This document shows positions 47,016 to 60,100 of a stretch of 64,000 nucleotides of DNA, in pieces. Positions within the stretch are counted from its first letter, which is position 1. Each line of letters opens with the position of its first letter. The notes below the pieces were generated by a model. That model was given only the letters and a program-made list of their open reading frames with translations. It had not been told where the DNA came from and searched no databases. This DNA is from Echria macrotheca (taxonomy: Eukaryota > Ascomycota > Sordariomycetes > Sordariales > Schizotheciaceae). A program made the position numbers and the translations under genes. The stretch covers positions 310,001 to 374,000 of the forward strand of contig MU839833.1 of NCBI GenBank assembly GCA_030411725.1, given 5' to 3'.

Positions 47016-49022
47016 ATGTGCGAATCCGACAACGCCAACGGTGCGAGTGCCGTCAACGGCACGGTCAACGGCAACGGCAATGTAAGTCCAGCGGACTCTG
47101 CGGCGCAAGCTTCGGTTGCTGATCGGTCGCGTGCGGCAGGCCAACTTCAGATCGAACCCCTACCAGCCGGTGGGCGACTTCCTCTCCAATGTCGACAAGT
47201 TCAAGATCATTGAGTCGACTCTCCGAGGTGCGCGCGCACTGCCCACTCCCCTCCAGAATCGCGACGCTGACAGGAGTTCAAGAGGGTGAACAATTTGCCA
47301 ACGCCTACTTTGACACGGAGACCAAGATCAAGATGTTAGTACCCCGCTTTCTGGATGCGATTTCAACACCCCGGAATGTTTGACTGACTTCGCTTCTCTC
47401 GACCAGTGCCAAGGGTATTCCCTGCCGTACCCCGCGTTCTGTTCGACATGGACTAACACGACTTCGATCGCAGCGCTGGACGCTTTCGGTGTCGACTACA
47501 TTGAACTGACATCTCCCGCCGCCTCGGAGCAGTCGCGCAAGGACTGCGAAGCCATCTGCAAGCTCGGCCTCAAGGTGTGTTGGTTTCTTCCCCTGCAGAG
47601 GAACCCCCTGCTGACACAACGCACAGGCCAAGATCCTCACCCGTTTGTTGGCCCCTGCCCTGGCGATGTTACCCCTGACTAATGTCAACAGATGTCCGCT
47701 GTGACATGCGCGATGCAAGGCTGGCCGTCGAGACTGGTGTAGACGGACTGGATGTTGTCATCGGCACCTCCAGCTTCCTCCGGGAGCACAGCCATGGCAA
47801 GGACATGGCCTACATCGAGAAGACGGCGATCGAGGTGATCGAGTACATCAAGTCTAAGGGCCTCGAAGTTCGATGTAAGATGAGCCTCTAGACTGTCGAA
47901 TAACCGCTAACCACCTGCAGTCTCGAGCGAGGACTCTTTCCGATCTGATCTTGTCGATCTCTTGTCACTGTATCGTGCTGTTGACAAGGTTGGTGTTAAC
48001 CGGGTCGGCATTGCTGACACCGTTGGCTGCGCGTCGCCACGACAGGTCTACGATGTAAGTTGCGTCCAGCTGGAGTGCGGCGGAATAGCCACGTACGCCT
48101 GTGGTAATATCTACTAACATTGGCCTCTACAGCTCGTCCGGACTCTGAGGGGCGTTGTTTGTAAGTTTCTGACTATTTCTGTCCGTGTAATTAGCTGACC
48201 GTATATCAGCTTGCGACATTGAGACTCACTTCCACAACGACACTGGTTGCAGCATTGCCAACGCATACTGCGCTCTCGAGGCTGGTGCTACCCACATTGA
48301 CACCAGCGTCCTCGGCAGTATGTTTAAACCCAAAGATGGCGTCTCGACTCATAGACTGACGGTTCATAGTTGGCGAGCGGAATGGCATCACCCCTCTCGG
48401 AGGTCTTCTGGCTCGCATGGTCGTGACTGCCCCTGAGTACGTCAAGAGCAAGTACAAGCTCCACATGCTCAAGGAGGTAAGAATTGCTCGAGGATTTTGT
48501 TTGCTGCAGTGGCTAATTGCCCTAGATTGAGGACTTGGTCGCGGAAGCCGTCGAGGTCAATACTCCGTTCAACAACCCTATTACCGGATTCTGCGCCTTC
48601 ACGCACAAGGCTGGTATCCACGCCAAGGCGATCTTGAACAACCCCAGCACATACGAGATTCTCAACCCCGCGGACTTTGGTCTGACTCGTTATGTCCACT
48701 TCGCGTCCCGTCTTACTGGCTGGAATGCGGTCAAGACCCGTGTTGGCCAGCTCGGTCTTAGCATGACCGACGACCAAGTTAAGGAAGTGTAAGTTTGCCC
48801 TCATCATCTCCTCACAGATACTGACGGTTCCACAGTACCGCCAAGATCAAGACCCTCGCCGATGTTCGACCGATCGCCATCGACGACGCCGACTCAATTA
48901 TTCGCAGCTTCCATCTCTCACTCCACGAGCAGCCCGACGGCGCGGCCGAGCCGGTCAAGGTGGAGAACGGAAATGTTGGCCCTGTAAGCGCGGAAGCGGC
49001 ACCAGTAGCTACCAGCGCGTAA
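47016..49022 (+). CDS. LYS20: Homocitrate synthase (lysine biosynthesis, alpha-aminoadipate pathway)
   Basis: This enzyme condenses acetyl-CoA with 2-oxoglutarate to homocitrate, the first and feedback-regulated step of fungal lysine synthesis. About thirteen exons give a normal-length protein. The spliced sequence contains FKIIESTLREGEQFANAYF (catalytic Arg-Glu), IELTSPAASEQSR, GIADTVGCASPRQV, CDIETHFHNDTGCSIANA (metal His pair) and GERNGITPLGG. The intron-rich 5' part includes an 8-nt exon (47407-47414) and a 16-nt exon (47627-47642), both needed to restore KIKIAKALDAFG and GLKAKILTHVRCDM. The acceptor before REGEQF at 47283 is preceded by a second usable in-frame AG 9 nt earlier. The tail is hydrophilic (PVKVENGNVGP). 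A Gcn4/CPC1-type site lies upstream. Confidence 0.96.
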
Positions 49023-50703
49023 TCCTGTCGGTCATGAGAGTCTTTTTGTTTGTATTAGGGGATCTAGCATATTTGGGCAGCACCACCAGGAGTTTTGCGT
49101 ATTGGGATCAAAAGGGATCGCGTGGCTTGGCGGGCCTCGACTCGCGGATTTGCCCGCTCCCCAAAAGTTGGGCGTTACATCTTTAAGTAGATAAAAAGTA
49201 GGGGCTAAAAGTTATGTCTCTGTTTATCTCCATTTTAAAATTGCGGTTGCTTTCGCCTCGAGAAGGCGCAGCTGTGGGAAACATTTTGATGGTAACCGAG
49301 TTGGCGTGGAGTGCCGTTCTCCTGACAACAGGGGAGTTGGTTTTCAGCTTGACCAGTCACACCAGCCAGTCCCACCAGAAAAATACTCACTGAGACAAAT
49401 CGCGTCACTCTTCGTCCTGCCATGCGGTTTGTGCTCGAGTTGGCAATTGTGATTTGACAAACCTCGGTGGTAGCTCATTGGGTCCCAAGGGGGGTCGATT
49501 CACAGCGGCATGGGACGACGTCATCTTGCAGCAAGCAGAAACGACCCTTCGAACTGCGGCGGCCACATCACGGACATCCAAGGCTGTTCGAGACCATGCT
49601 GTAAGACAAATTCCACGTTGGGGTCAAACTAGATGAGTGCCCAACTTTGTGTTGCATCAATTTACACTTGTGGACGGCGTGGCTGGTAGGACAAGAGTCG
49701 GGAAAGGCTCAAGGCTCGGATCGACGCGACAAATGCTTGGTTGGAGGGAGGGAAGATGGACGCCTAACCCCACGTCGACGCCCAAACCATCGGGCCAGGC
49801 AGGGACTGTGGAGGACCCTTATCCTCCGGTCTTGTGCATCAATTTACAGTTCGGGAACCCGCCGGTGATATGTACGGGAATGTCAAATGCCCGTTTGGTC
49901 CATCGCCCATGCATCGCCATGTCAGGCGCTGTTAGCGTGACGCCCAGGCTCGGGCGGCCACACTGACACGGGTGACAGGCCGAAGAGAACAAGGTTCGCG
50001 CCCTCATGCAGGGCGTCCCGAGGCGCCATCAGGCGAGCGTTGTGTAAATTCGGGTAGGTATAAAGTGCAACTTTCATGCGGCCCTTTTCCAAAATGGAGA
50101 CGGTGAGGTCCGGATAACTGCAGGCTCTCGTGGAATTCGGTGTCGCTAAGCGCCTCTGGACTCGATCCGAGACAGACTCTGACCACTGGGATAGTTATAT
50201 CAGTACGCCTTGTAACACGCCAGGCTCCCGACTCAAAGACATATAACAGCAGCAACATCACGCCTTCTCGCGCGGCCACGGCGTCCACATCACCTCACTC
50301 ATCACCATCCATCCCGAAAGGAGACAGAAAAGGGAAAGTGGGGCATTGAAGGCTTGAAGCTGGTTTTTGCCGTGCATGCAGCAGGGGACAACCGCGAACT
50401 CCCACTGGCCAGATTCACTGCTCGGCTTCACCACCCCTGTCGTTTCGGCCGGCTCGCTGTCGTCATAGGATCAAGAAGAACCTTGGCTGCGGGGCTCTTC
50501 TTCTCTCCCAGGACCCTGAACCTCTTCTCTCCTCGTTCAACCCAACCGTCGAATCTTTTAGAAACACAACACCCTCTCGGCCTGATCTGCGCATCCGGCA
50601 CCACCTTTATCACTCTTATATTATTCCCGTTCCTCCATCATAGCTTCGGTTCTGCGTTGCCTGAAGTCGCCAAGCACCACGTACCCATCACACCACCGCC
50701 ATC
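49023..50703. other. 1.7-kb intergenic region
   Basis: No gene is supported. It holds the homocitrate synthase 3' flank and the upstream region of the DUF8035 gene, whose immediate leader (50560-50700) is C/T-rich. Confidence 0.45.
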
Positions 50704-52335
50704 ATGGACTATCGATCATCAGTCCCCGAGCTGAGCCGGGATCGCGATCGCTGGGACCGCGACCGGTTCTCCTACGAGCAAGACCGTGACCGTGAGCGTG
50801 ACCGCTTCAGTGAAGTCCGCAAGAGATTTGAAGAACAGGACGACCGTGGTTACGACCGTCCTCCGCGCGTGCCGAGCAGGCCGCCGGTCAGGGACCCATC
50901 GGAGCGCCGCCCTCGCAGATACGACGAGGAAGAGGACGACATCCTCATCCGCGAGCGTCGACAAGTTCGATATGACGACGAGCCGAAGTTCCCGCGGCGC
51001 CGCCTTTCGCCTGACAGCGAATTTGAGCGTCGGCTCATGATTCAGAGGGAGAGGGAGAGATACCGAAGCCCATCTCCTCCGAGAAGACGACCTGGTCCAC
51101 CCCTGAGACGGCAGTCCAGCCTTGATACCTTTGACCGCAAGCCTACCCGCCACTTCGAGCGCGACTTTAGCCCACCATCGAGGAGGGACGACTACCGGAT
51201 CCCTCCCAACGTGCCGATCCCGCTTCCCCGCTCCAAGGCTCTCCCGCCGCCTCGGGTATACGCTGAACGGGAGCGGGAGTTTTACGAGGATATCCAGATC
51301 TCTGATCCTCATCGGTTCGGAGACGACGACTTCCACCCTCCCGAGAGGGTGCGGGAGAAGGAGATCATTCGCGAACGTCGTCGTCGCTCGCGCAGCCGCT
51401 CCTCTCGTGGTACTAGCCGCCGCTCCAGGTCTTCCAGCACCAGTAGCTCGAGCACGAGTGGGGGGACTACCATCACTGCCCGGAGCGAGTACCCCAAGAA
51501 GGGAAAGACCCGGATCCCTGCCCGCCTGGTTTCCAAGCGAGCGCTCATTGAGATTGGGTATCCTTATACGGAAGAGGTAAGGAACATGCATTGCCTTGTT
51601 CGCTTTGATGCTAACACGCATAGGGTAATGTCATCATTGTCCAAAAAGCCCTTGGACAACAAAACATCGATGACTTGCTCAAGTTGTCGGATGAGTACAA
51701 GAAGAGTAAGTCCGGCCGACCTGTTTCTAGCACCTCTCTAACAAAGTCTAGGTGAGCTCGAAATACTTGCTGCTCGATCTTCCGCAGGGGATATTGTCGA
51801 GGAAAGGCGTGTCGAGTTTGTAGACGTTGCTCCTGCGCATACGCACACACAGACTATGGTTGTCGCAGCCCCTCCGCCCCCTGCCGCTGCGCCGGCACCT
51901 GCACCCGTGGAGGTTGTCAAGACGGCGGTCATTCGCGATGTCTCACCAGCCCGCTCCTACACCACCACGTCATACGACAGCACGACATCCTACGATACAA
52001 CGACTACCGGTACCAGCACCACCACAGCAACGACCGTGGGTCCAGTTGTGGTAGATACCCGATACCCTGGATACCCCGGCCATCCTGGATATGCTGGATA
52101 TCCTGGAGGTGGTGAAATTGTCCTGGCAGAACGTCCCCACCGTCACCACTCACGCTCGCGAACCCGACACGGACGACACGGAAGCCGAGACGTTGTGAGA
52201 GCCGAGCGTCTGTCGACAGGGGAGCTGGTCCTCTACGAGGAAGAAATTGAGCGGATCGAAGAGCCGTCGAAGGGTGTCAGGATTGAGAAAGACCGAAAAG
52301 GTAGGATGTCTATTCGTGTGCCGAAGCATCGGTAA
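50704..52335 (+). CDS. DUF8035-type Arg/Asp-rich fungal protein
   Basis: The N-terminal ~280 residues are extremely charged and RD/RE/RS-dipeptide-rich (RDRDRWDRDR, SRSRSSRGTSRRSRSS), reminiscent of RNA-binding or splicing-related proteins. After residue ~265 comes the conserved block KKGKTRIPARLVSKRALIEIGYP, continued across two introns (51576-51624 and 51706-51752) by GNVIIVQKALGQQNIDDLLKLS. I associate this block with the fungal domain DUF8035. A Thr/Ala/Gly-rich linker with GYPGHPGYAGYPGG follows. The protein ends in a second conserved segment (ERLSTGELVLYEEE, RIEKDRKGRMSIRVPK). It is likely nuclear. Function is unknown. Confidence 0.82.
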
Positions 52336-53599
52336 AGGTGGGAAGTTCATGCCTTTTGGTGGCTTCGAACCTGTTACGGACAAGGCTAACACGTGGGATT
52401 GCAGGGCCGCCGCCGAAGTTGATGAGGGCTATGCTGGCTACCCTTACGTAGTTAGTGGGTGTTAACGATGACGATTTCCTACGGTTTGGTTTACTGTCAT
52501 ATACGGGGTTGCATTTGTGTAATAGTCGGGAGGGATTTTGATACGCACATGTGGATGTTTTACGACGTCATGAAGCTTGACTGCATCTCATCTCATAAAA
52601 CGGGTTCATGTCTTATATCTATCTGTCTGGACGTGTTAGCGGTTGCGAATGATATATTGAAAAACTTGTGTATGGTCAAGGCTTTGATGTTTACAGGGAG
52701 TGTGTAGCTGTGGGTTTGTGGGTACACAATACTTGAGATTAAGAAGATTGTGCATGAATCTTTGTTGAGTGGTTGTTTTCCAGCATGGTACCTACTCCAT
52801 ATTCTGAGACGAGTATGTGCCCGGGAAACTCTTTGTGATTATACTAAGACCAAGGGCGTTGGTTGTTGGGAAGGGGATTGTTGATGCTCTCAGGTGGTGT
52901 TGTTGGGTCGAGGGCCGGACACAGAGGTCGTCGTGGGTTCCCGACTGGACCGAGTCGGTGGCACATTCCAAGAGCGACAATGTTAGGGATTCCTCTCTTC
53001 CGTGCGAGCGGGTAGATGACTCAACATGGAACCTACGACAGCCCCGAGTGATACTTTTGGAACGACTTGTCGAAGGTACAGGGGGTGTGTTGTTGGTGTT
53101 GTCGCCGCCGTCGGGATGTCGGGATGTTCACATCCGAGGCGTTACAAGAGTTTTAGCTACGGTACAATTCCGCCTGCAGTCTCACGGCGTCACCAAACTC
53201 ATCCTCAACTATCTTGGTATCTCTGGCTTTTAACCTCCCATGACTGCTATAAGATAAGCAGCAGTAACTCGGCTACTCGGCCGTCTTGATAGAGGCTAGC
53301 CGCATAAGTCTGCATGCGTTGCTGATGCATCAAACTACCACCTGCAGCCAATCAAACCACCAAGACAGCGCGGGGGGACGTATGTCCAGCGGAACTGTCT
53401 GTAAAGATCCTTGGTCCTATCACTGCCAGCGCCTGGTATAATTGGTCAAGTGGACACGCCAAGTTTCATTGTTCAGCGGAAACAGAAAGAGGAAATGCGT
53501 TACATAGATAGGTACATAAGACAAATCTTCCCCACTCTCTCCTAATATCTCGCATTGCCTTTTACAAGGTTGAAGGTGTTGCGATTGTAAAACAGTATC
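52336..53599. other. Intergenic region before the P450 gene
   Basis: This is the 3' flank of the DUF8035 gene and the P450 promoter. A 138-residue plus-strand frame near 52817-53233 has no domain. No repeats or RNA genes are seen. Confidence 0.45.
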
Positions 53600-55526
53600 A
53601 TGGCTACGGCGATCTCTCAAATATCGCCTCTCCTCCTAGGCCTCGGGGCTTTTGTGCTCTATCTCTTCGCCTCCCGATTCCGGACTTGGACCCGACTCCG
53701 ACACATCCCCGGTCCGCGGGGCGCCGGATGGAGCCGGTTCTGGCTGATCAGACATCAACTCAGGGGCACCCTGCCGAATGATGTAGCGGACGTCTGTGAG
53801 AAATATGGTATTTACACATGCCCCTGATATCCTCCCCGATCAACACCACTAACCACCAGACATCAGGCCCCCTCGCTCGTGTTGGGCCCAACTGGTAATG
53901 ATGAACGCCCCTACCAACCAACTTAACAACCCAACCTTTCCCATATAAATCCCCAAGACTAATAAAAAGAAAAAGGGTCGTCTGCTCCGACCCCTCGGAA
54001 ATCCGACGCACCTGGGGCGTCCGCTCCGGCTTCCGGCGCGCCGACTGGTACAAGGGCTACCGCTTCGACCCCAACAGCGACTCGATCCTCACGGCCGTCG
54101 ACAACGAGCACCACCACCGGCTCAAGACAAATCTGCTGCCAGGCTACCTCGGGCGCAACCAGCCGGGCCAAGAGAAAATCGTCGACACGCACATCGCCAA
54201 CTTCATCGCGCTCATCGACCGGAGCTATCTCTCTTTGTCTCAGCAACAAGTCAAGAAGATGGACATGGGCAGGGTCTTCCAGTTCCTCACGCAGGATATC
54301 ACGTCGGCCGTGGAGTTCGGCGAGGCGTTTGGATACCTAGAAGCGAACTGCGACAGGGACGGCGTGATCGCCGCGCTCGAGGGCATGCAGGGACCCTGTG
54401 CTCTGTTTTCGTATCTGCCCGAGTTGTTGGCCGTTGTGACGTCGAGGTGGGCGAAGCCGTTGATGCCGAAGCCGACGGATACGACGGGGATTGGGCGGTT
54501 GGTGGGCATGGTCCAGGAGATGGTGGGGACGCGGTATGGAGAGAAGAAGACCAAGGGGGTGGACGCGTTGCAGCAGTTTGTTGACTCGGACTTGACGCAG
54601 AAGGAGGTGGAGGCTGAGGCGTTGGTGGTGAGTTTTTCTTTTTTTTTTCCTTTCAATAATCTTTTCCTTTTAGGCGGGGAGATGTGTTTCTGGGAAACAC
54701 GCTTTGTTTTCTTTTCACAATCGGGTGGTGTCTCCTCTCCCTCGAAAAACACCTCACTAATAATACGTTTTGTCGGCAGCACCTCCTCGGCGGCGCCGAC
54801 ACAACCGCCACGGCCCTGCGCAACACAATCTTCTACCTCTCCACCACTCCCGCTGCCTATCGTCGTCTTCAGTCCGAGATCGACGCCTTTCTCCCCAACG
54901 CTGCGCGTCCTATCATCGCTGATGCACAGGCCAAGACCTTGCCTTATCTGCAAGCCTGCATCAAAGAGTCCCTCCGGTTGTGGCCGCCGATCGCAGGGCT
55001 TGCGCCCAAGGTCAGCGCCCGGGACGAGGTCATCTGCGGCTTCGACGTGCCCGCCGGCACATATGTTGCCTGGGCTATCTTTGGCGTCATGAGAGATAAG
55101 GGCGTGTTTGGGGATGATGCCGATGTGTTTGAGCCGGGGCGGTGGCTGGGAAGAGAGGAAAAGAAGTTGAGGGAGATGGAGAGCGTGCAGGGCTTGGTAT
55201 TTAACGGCGGTAAGTATCTCACGTCTCAAGGGGGGGATGTGGCAATGCGGAAACTGAGATCACTTTCTAGGAACGAGATGGGAGTGTCTGGGCAGGCGGT
55301 TGGCGTATACGGAGTTGGGCAAGGTTTTGTTTGAGGTGAGTCTCTGTTTTCTTTCTCCGATCTGCAAAGAGAAGGCGTAGAGGTGCTGACGAGGAGGGGA
55401 CAGCTCTTTGCGAGATACGACTTTTCCATGGTCAACCCGGTGGAACCGTTTCATTGGAATATCCCGGGAATGACGGTCCAGGAGAAGATGGACGTCAGGA
55501 TAGTGAAAAGGGCTGGTATGGACTGA
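53600..55526 (+). CDS. Cytochrome P450 monooxygenase (pisatin demethylase-like class)
   Basis: This is a heme monooxygenase, ER-anchored. The N-terminus ISPLLLGLGAFVLYLFASRF is a membrane anchor and is followed by the proline hinge IPGPRGAG. Six exons fit; the first ends at 53807, then a short exon encodes GPLARVGPNW. The I-helix motif is HLLGGADTTATAL, restored across the 54629-54779 intron. The K-helix ExxR lies in ACIKESLRLWPP, and the PERF-like region is FEPGRWLGR. The heme loop FNGGTRWECLGRR is assembled across the intron ending at 55269; the Cys is the iron ligand. One residue more than FxxGxRxCxG lies before Cys, as I recall for relatives of this class. The C-terminus (ARYDFSMVNPVEPF) is typical. 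Substrate is unknown. No biosynthetic backbone gene is adjacent. Confidence 0.92.
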
Positions 55527-57167
55527 TCCTAGATCGAGACAGCCATGACGGTGCGCGTTTACGTACGCCTGGCCAGAGTTTTCTTGAGCATATAATGGCT
55601 CGTGAAGCCCTCGGTGAAAAGAAAAAATTCCCATATCCTTCACTATTTGCCTTCGACGGGACTATTTATCCCTATCTACACTGGCTCGAGGCCTTCTAGC
55701 TATCACGGAAGTAGATAGGTACTCAACCCTCCGGAATCAGCTAGTTCTTATCGCGAACTCCCAAGGCATCCAAGGACATCAGCAAATCATGACCGCCACT
55801 CGCGGTACCTATATATACAGCAGCAGCTACAACAGATAAACGCTCGGTTCCAGCAGATGGACGTTCGATTCCAGCAGACCGTCACTCGATTGAACAGGCT
55901 AGCCGATGCGTAAAACGCTATTACGAGGGGATGCATCCGTGGCAAAAGGGGGGTGCACCCCTATCAGCTGCCTTACCTTTTAGCGCCGGGGGGAGGGCTG
56001 AGGCATGTTTCGGCGTGCTGAGCTAGAGCTTGGGCCGCTGGTCTGGGTAGTTCGGTATGCTCCTCCTAGCCGGACTTAAACAAAAGAAAATGTAAGTGAT
56101 AGACTAGAATCCCCCTTCCCCATCTAGCTGTACGAGATCTTGGGTTATATCTGGAAAGTTAGGGATATCTTGGCCCCTATGGACATCGATTAGGGGTTGT
56201 AGATGGCTGTCGGTCTGCTAGAACCGAGCGTTTATCTGTTGTAGCTGCTCTACTTCCGTGACAGCTTGAAGGCCGCGAGCCAGTGGAGATAGGGGTAAAT
56301 GATCCCGTCAAAGGCAAATCGTGAAGGATATGTAAATGCAAACCTTGCAACTTTAGTTGAAGTTCCAGGAGTGAGGAAAAGTAGTGTGACTACACCGTAT
56401 CCATCCAAACTGGCCCGTCCGATAAGGAAGCGTTGCTAATGGGAAGGAGCTACGGTCGCCTCGTGTATACCCGCCTGGTCCAAGTTTCGCATAGCCCTAT
56501 GGTCGAGAGGGTCCAGATTGTGCGGCACAGCCAGGCATCAACTGCCAGCAGAGTGGGTCATATTTCCCGTCCTTTTCCCCGGACATGAAGGCGGCCGGCA
56601 TTCCGACAACCAGGAACCTCTATTCTTCTTGATTCTATTCTTACTACAATCGGACCTTTATCACACACCTAGTTCACGCCTTGCGTAAAAGAATGAGGTA
56701 TGCACGTCCTATGTTCCACCCTTGACATGGGCTGTGATGCGACATCATGGAGTCGCTGATTCAGCCGCCCCTGGTTCAAGGTCAGACCGAACCCCTTAAT
56801 TTTCCGGATGGTGAGAATAATCACATAGACTCGGTAGCGAATTTCGATAGCTTGAATGACACCTTGTCCGCATCACGATTGAGGAAGCTCGACAGCCTTC
56901 TTCGCCAGTTCACATGATGCACCCAGCGCGTATTGCTTAGAAACCTCCGTCTGACGGAGCGTATCCTGATCGGGAGCTTCGGTCAAATGACGCGATTGTC
57001 AAGAAGTGAGATGGACTGGGTGGTTCACTCAGAATAGGGGCGAGATAGAACAAGATAAAAACCTTGGCGTCTGCCTTACCGTTACTGCTGAAGATAACAG
57101 GTGTTCACTGTCAACACTTAATTCAGCTGTTCTTTCGACAGCACTTTTGGTCTCTTCAGTTTCCACA
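55527..57167. other. Intergenic region with degenerate repeats
   Basis: This stretch carries the inverted mobile-element-like relic (55620-56345) and then the upstream region of the subtilase gene. No intact gene is present. Confidence 0.5.
55620..56345. mobile_element. Degenerate inverted repeat, possible retroelement gag-like relic
   Basis: The plus strand at ~55628-55716 and the minus strand at ~56345-56255 are diverged copies. Both encode the phrase YPSxFAFDGxIYPYLHWL and LSRK, followed by stops. Farther in, AGCTACAACAGATAAACGCTCGGTTC occurs in both arms (plus ~55825-55850, minus ~56250-56223), encoding QLQQINARF with a coiled-coil look. The arms enclose ~370 bases. Both copies are broken by stops. 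The repeated, decayed, coiled-coil-bearing coding sequence suggests a transposon relic, but no terminal repeats, reverse transcriptase or transposase are seen. It could instead be a duplicated host gene fragment. Confidence 0.55.
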
Positions 57168-60100
57168 ATGCGTCTGCTTAGCGCAGCGCTGTTCTTGCTG
57201 TTCTGGACTGGATCCACGCTGGGCCAGGACAGCCTGGGGCCGAGGTTCATCCTCGAATTCGATCAGGTACGTTGGCATTCACCGATATCATGTCCTCACC
57301 AATTCCTCCCTAACTCATCACCAGACCGCCGACCATGGCCGACTCCGCAACGACCTCGCCTCGCGCAAGGGCGTGAAAATTCTCAAGACTTTCACATCCG
57401 AAGTCTTCTCGGGAGTTGCGATTGAGGCACTGAATGACAACATTGAGAGTCTCCAGGCCATCCCGCCCGTCGCCAGGGTCTGGAGGAGCCAGAAGGTGCA
57501 GTTGGAGAGTCCACCGTCAGCTTTCACCCCGCAAACGTTCGTGGACGACACATCGGCGCCTGAGTATAACATCCATGGTATCACCAATGTTGATCGAGTG
57601 CATGCCCTTGGCATCTTGGGCAAGGGGGCGAAAGTTGGAGTCGTTGACACGGGTGTGGATTACAATCACCCAGCGGTGCGTGCAGGGTTTTGCATATTTG
57701 TTCCGTTCATCTCTGACATCGGCTTAGCTTGGCGGCTGTTTTGGTCCCGGATGCAAAGTCGCTGGTGGTTATGACTTTATTGGCAACTCAAGTAGGTCGC
57801 ATATGGCTTCATGCATCGCTTTTGTCGAGCTACGAGAACTAACACACCCCCAGGTTACCCTGTCGGAGATGAGCCAGCGATGCCCGATAACGACCCCCTG
57901 GATATCCTCGGCCATGGTACTCACGTAACTGGAATCATTGCCGGGAAAAGCAATTTTTTCACCGGCGTCGCTCCTGAGGCAACGATCTACGCGTACAAAG
58001 TATTCGGGACCGAGAACGCAGTCCTCGAGGACGACATCATCGCTGCTTTCCTCCGTGCCGAACAGGACGGGTGCGACATCGTAACGGCCTCCATCATCAA
58101 CTACAACGGCTGGGAAGATGAACCCTGGGCAGTGGTAGGCTCCCGTCTCGTCGAACGGGGCATCATCGTTATCAACGCCGCTGGCAATTACGGCAGTTCA
58201 GCCGGCCCTTTTCTCCACAGCACCGGTGCATCCGGCAAGTACGTCCTTAGCGCCGCCTCTATCGACGCCTCTGAACGTGCTATTCCTGCCTTTAACGCCA
58301 CCTTCAACCTCCCCAATGCCCCAGCCAATACCACTACATACACCTACTACTACCACGAGGGTTTCAACAGCGAGTACAGTACTTGGCCCACCCCCGTCAC
58401 CAATTTCCCTGTCATCCCTCTCTCTCTTAATAATACCAGCGATAACGAGGCCTGCGAGCCTTTTCCCTCTGGGACCCCTACATTTTCCGGGTCTGAAGTC
58501 GTCCTCGTCCGTCGTGGGGGGTGCTTCGATGCTGAAAAGCAACACAACCTCGAAGCCATCGGGGCACGGTTTATCCTTCTTTACGACCCCGACTCTACTG
58601 ACACAAACGATCCCGGCCCCGACAGTAACGCTCTCGGCCTCCTAGCCTCAATCGACCGCGACCCCGGACTCGCAATCGTCAACACGATCAAGGCTGGAGG
58701 TAACGTCACCGCCAGCTTTGACAAATCTACCTACGTCGCTGTTAGCGACCCTCGGGGTGGCATTCCCAGCTCCTTCACGAGCTGGGGCGCCTTGCCTGAC
58801 CTGAAAATCAAGCCGGATATTGCCGCGCCCGGAGGCAACATCCTGAGTACAGCCATCGGAGGGGGCTATGAGACCCAGAGCGGCACGAGTCAGGCCGCAC
58901 CGTACATTGCTGGTGTGGCGGCGCTGTGGATTGGGAAGTTTGGTGGTAGAAGTGTTCATGGGCCGGGCTTCGCGAAGGGGCTCTCTGCCAAGATAATCCA
59001 CTCAGGGAGTCCCGTCCCGGCCGTGGACGGCAATGGTAACCCCTGGGGCGGATTGGCGAGTGTGATGCAAATCGGCAACGGAGTTGTTGATGCGCTCAAG
59101 GTGCTGACGTACAACACGACGCTGTCGTGGGTCAAGTTTGGGCTCAATGACACGGCCCACTTCCAGCCATCGCAGAGCGTGGACATCACAAATAAGGGGA
59201 GCGCGGCCGTCACTTACAGCTTTGGCTTCGCGCCTAGTGTGGGCTTTGAGCTGTTGATTCCCTACGACAACAGCACCTCTGGTGTCACGCCGGTGGTAAA
59301 GGGTTACGGGTTTCTGGAACCAGTTAGCATGGTTCCGACGGTGCAGTTTCCTGAGAGCGTGGTGGTTGGTCCGGGGGAGACGAAGACGGTGACGTGGGTG
59401 TCTTTCCTTCCGTGAAGTTGAGAACCATGGCTAACCCACAGTGCAGATTTACATTTGACTACCCGAAAGGATTTTCCAACATTCCCGCTTACAGCGGTAG
59501 AGTCTTCGTAGGCGGAAACAACGGCGAGGTTCTTAGTGTCCCTTACTTTGGCCTCGCATCTGATCTCAGAGCGGACCTGGGTGACAGAATCTTTCCTCTC
59601 ACCCCAGACCCTGCGGACAACGGGTATCCGAGGGTTGAGTTGGGATCCCAGTATCCGTATGTCAAGATTGAAGACAAACCATAGTAAGAACCCGCCATGT
59701 CTCCTCCTCTCCTCAACACCTCATTAACTACTCCGCAACAATAGCTTTAACTTCAGCCTCGAGAACAACGCAGAGGACTGCCCAAAACTGAGCAGTTTCT
59801 ACGTCTGGGGCGTCCACGAAGTCCGCTGGGATGTAAGCCTCCCTCTTCCTCTTTCCACCCCCTCCCCCTTTACTAACCCGTTGTCCCAGATCTTCACCCC
59901 CAACTTCACAGAATCCCAATGGACCTACCCACCCGTCGTCGGCCAAAACGGCTACGTCGGAAGCGCCACGTACTACCCTGCTCGCGAACACGATGGCAAA
60001 TTCGACCCTTCGACGGGAGATAACGCGAGCGACGTGTTTCCCTTTCCCGACTTCTTCCAGTACAGGAATGCGCCAGGTTTGTTTGCTGGTGATTTTGCAG

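Noticed and set aside
50719..51621. 300-residue minus-strand frame
   Set aside because: It is the shadow of the Arg-rich DUF8035 gene, an effect of CGN codons read in reverse.
54240..55229. 329-residue minus-strand frame
   Set aside because: It is antisense to the P450 exons and introns and has no domain.
55454..55699. 81-residue plus-strand frame
   Set aside because: It straddles the P450 3' end and the repeat relic in the wrong frame for the P450.
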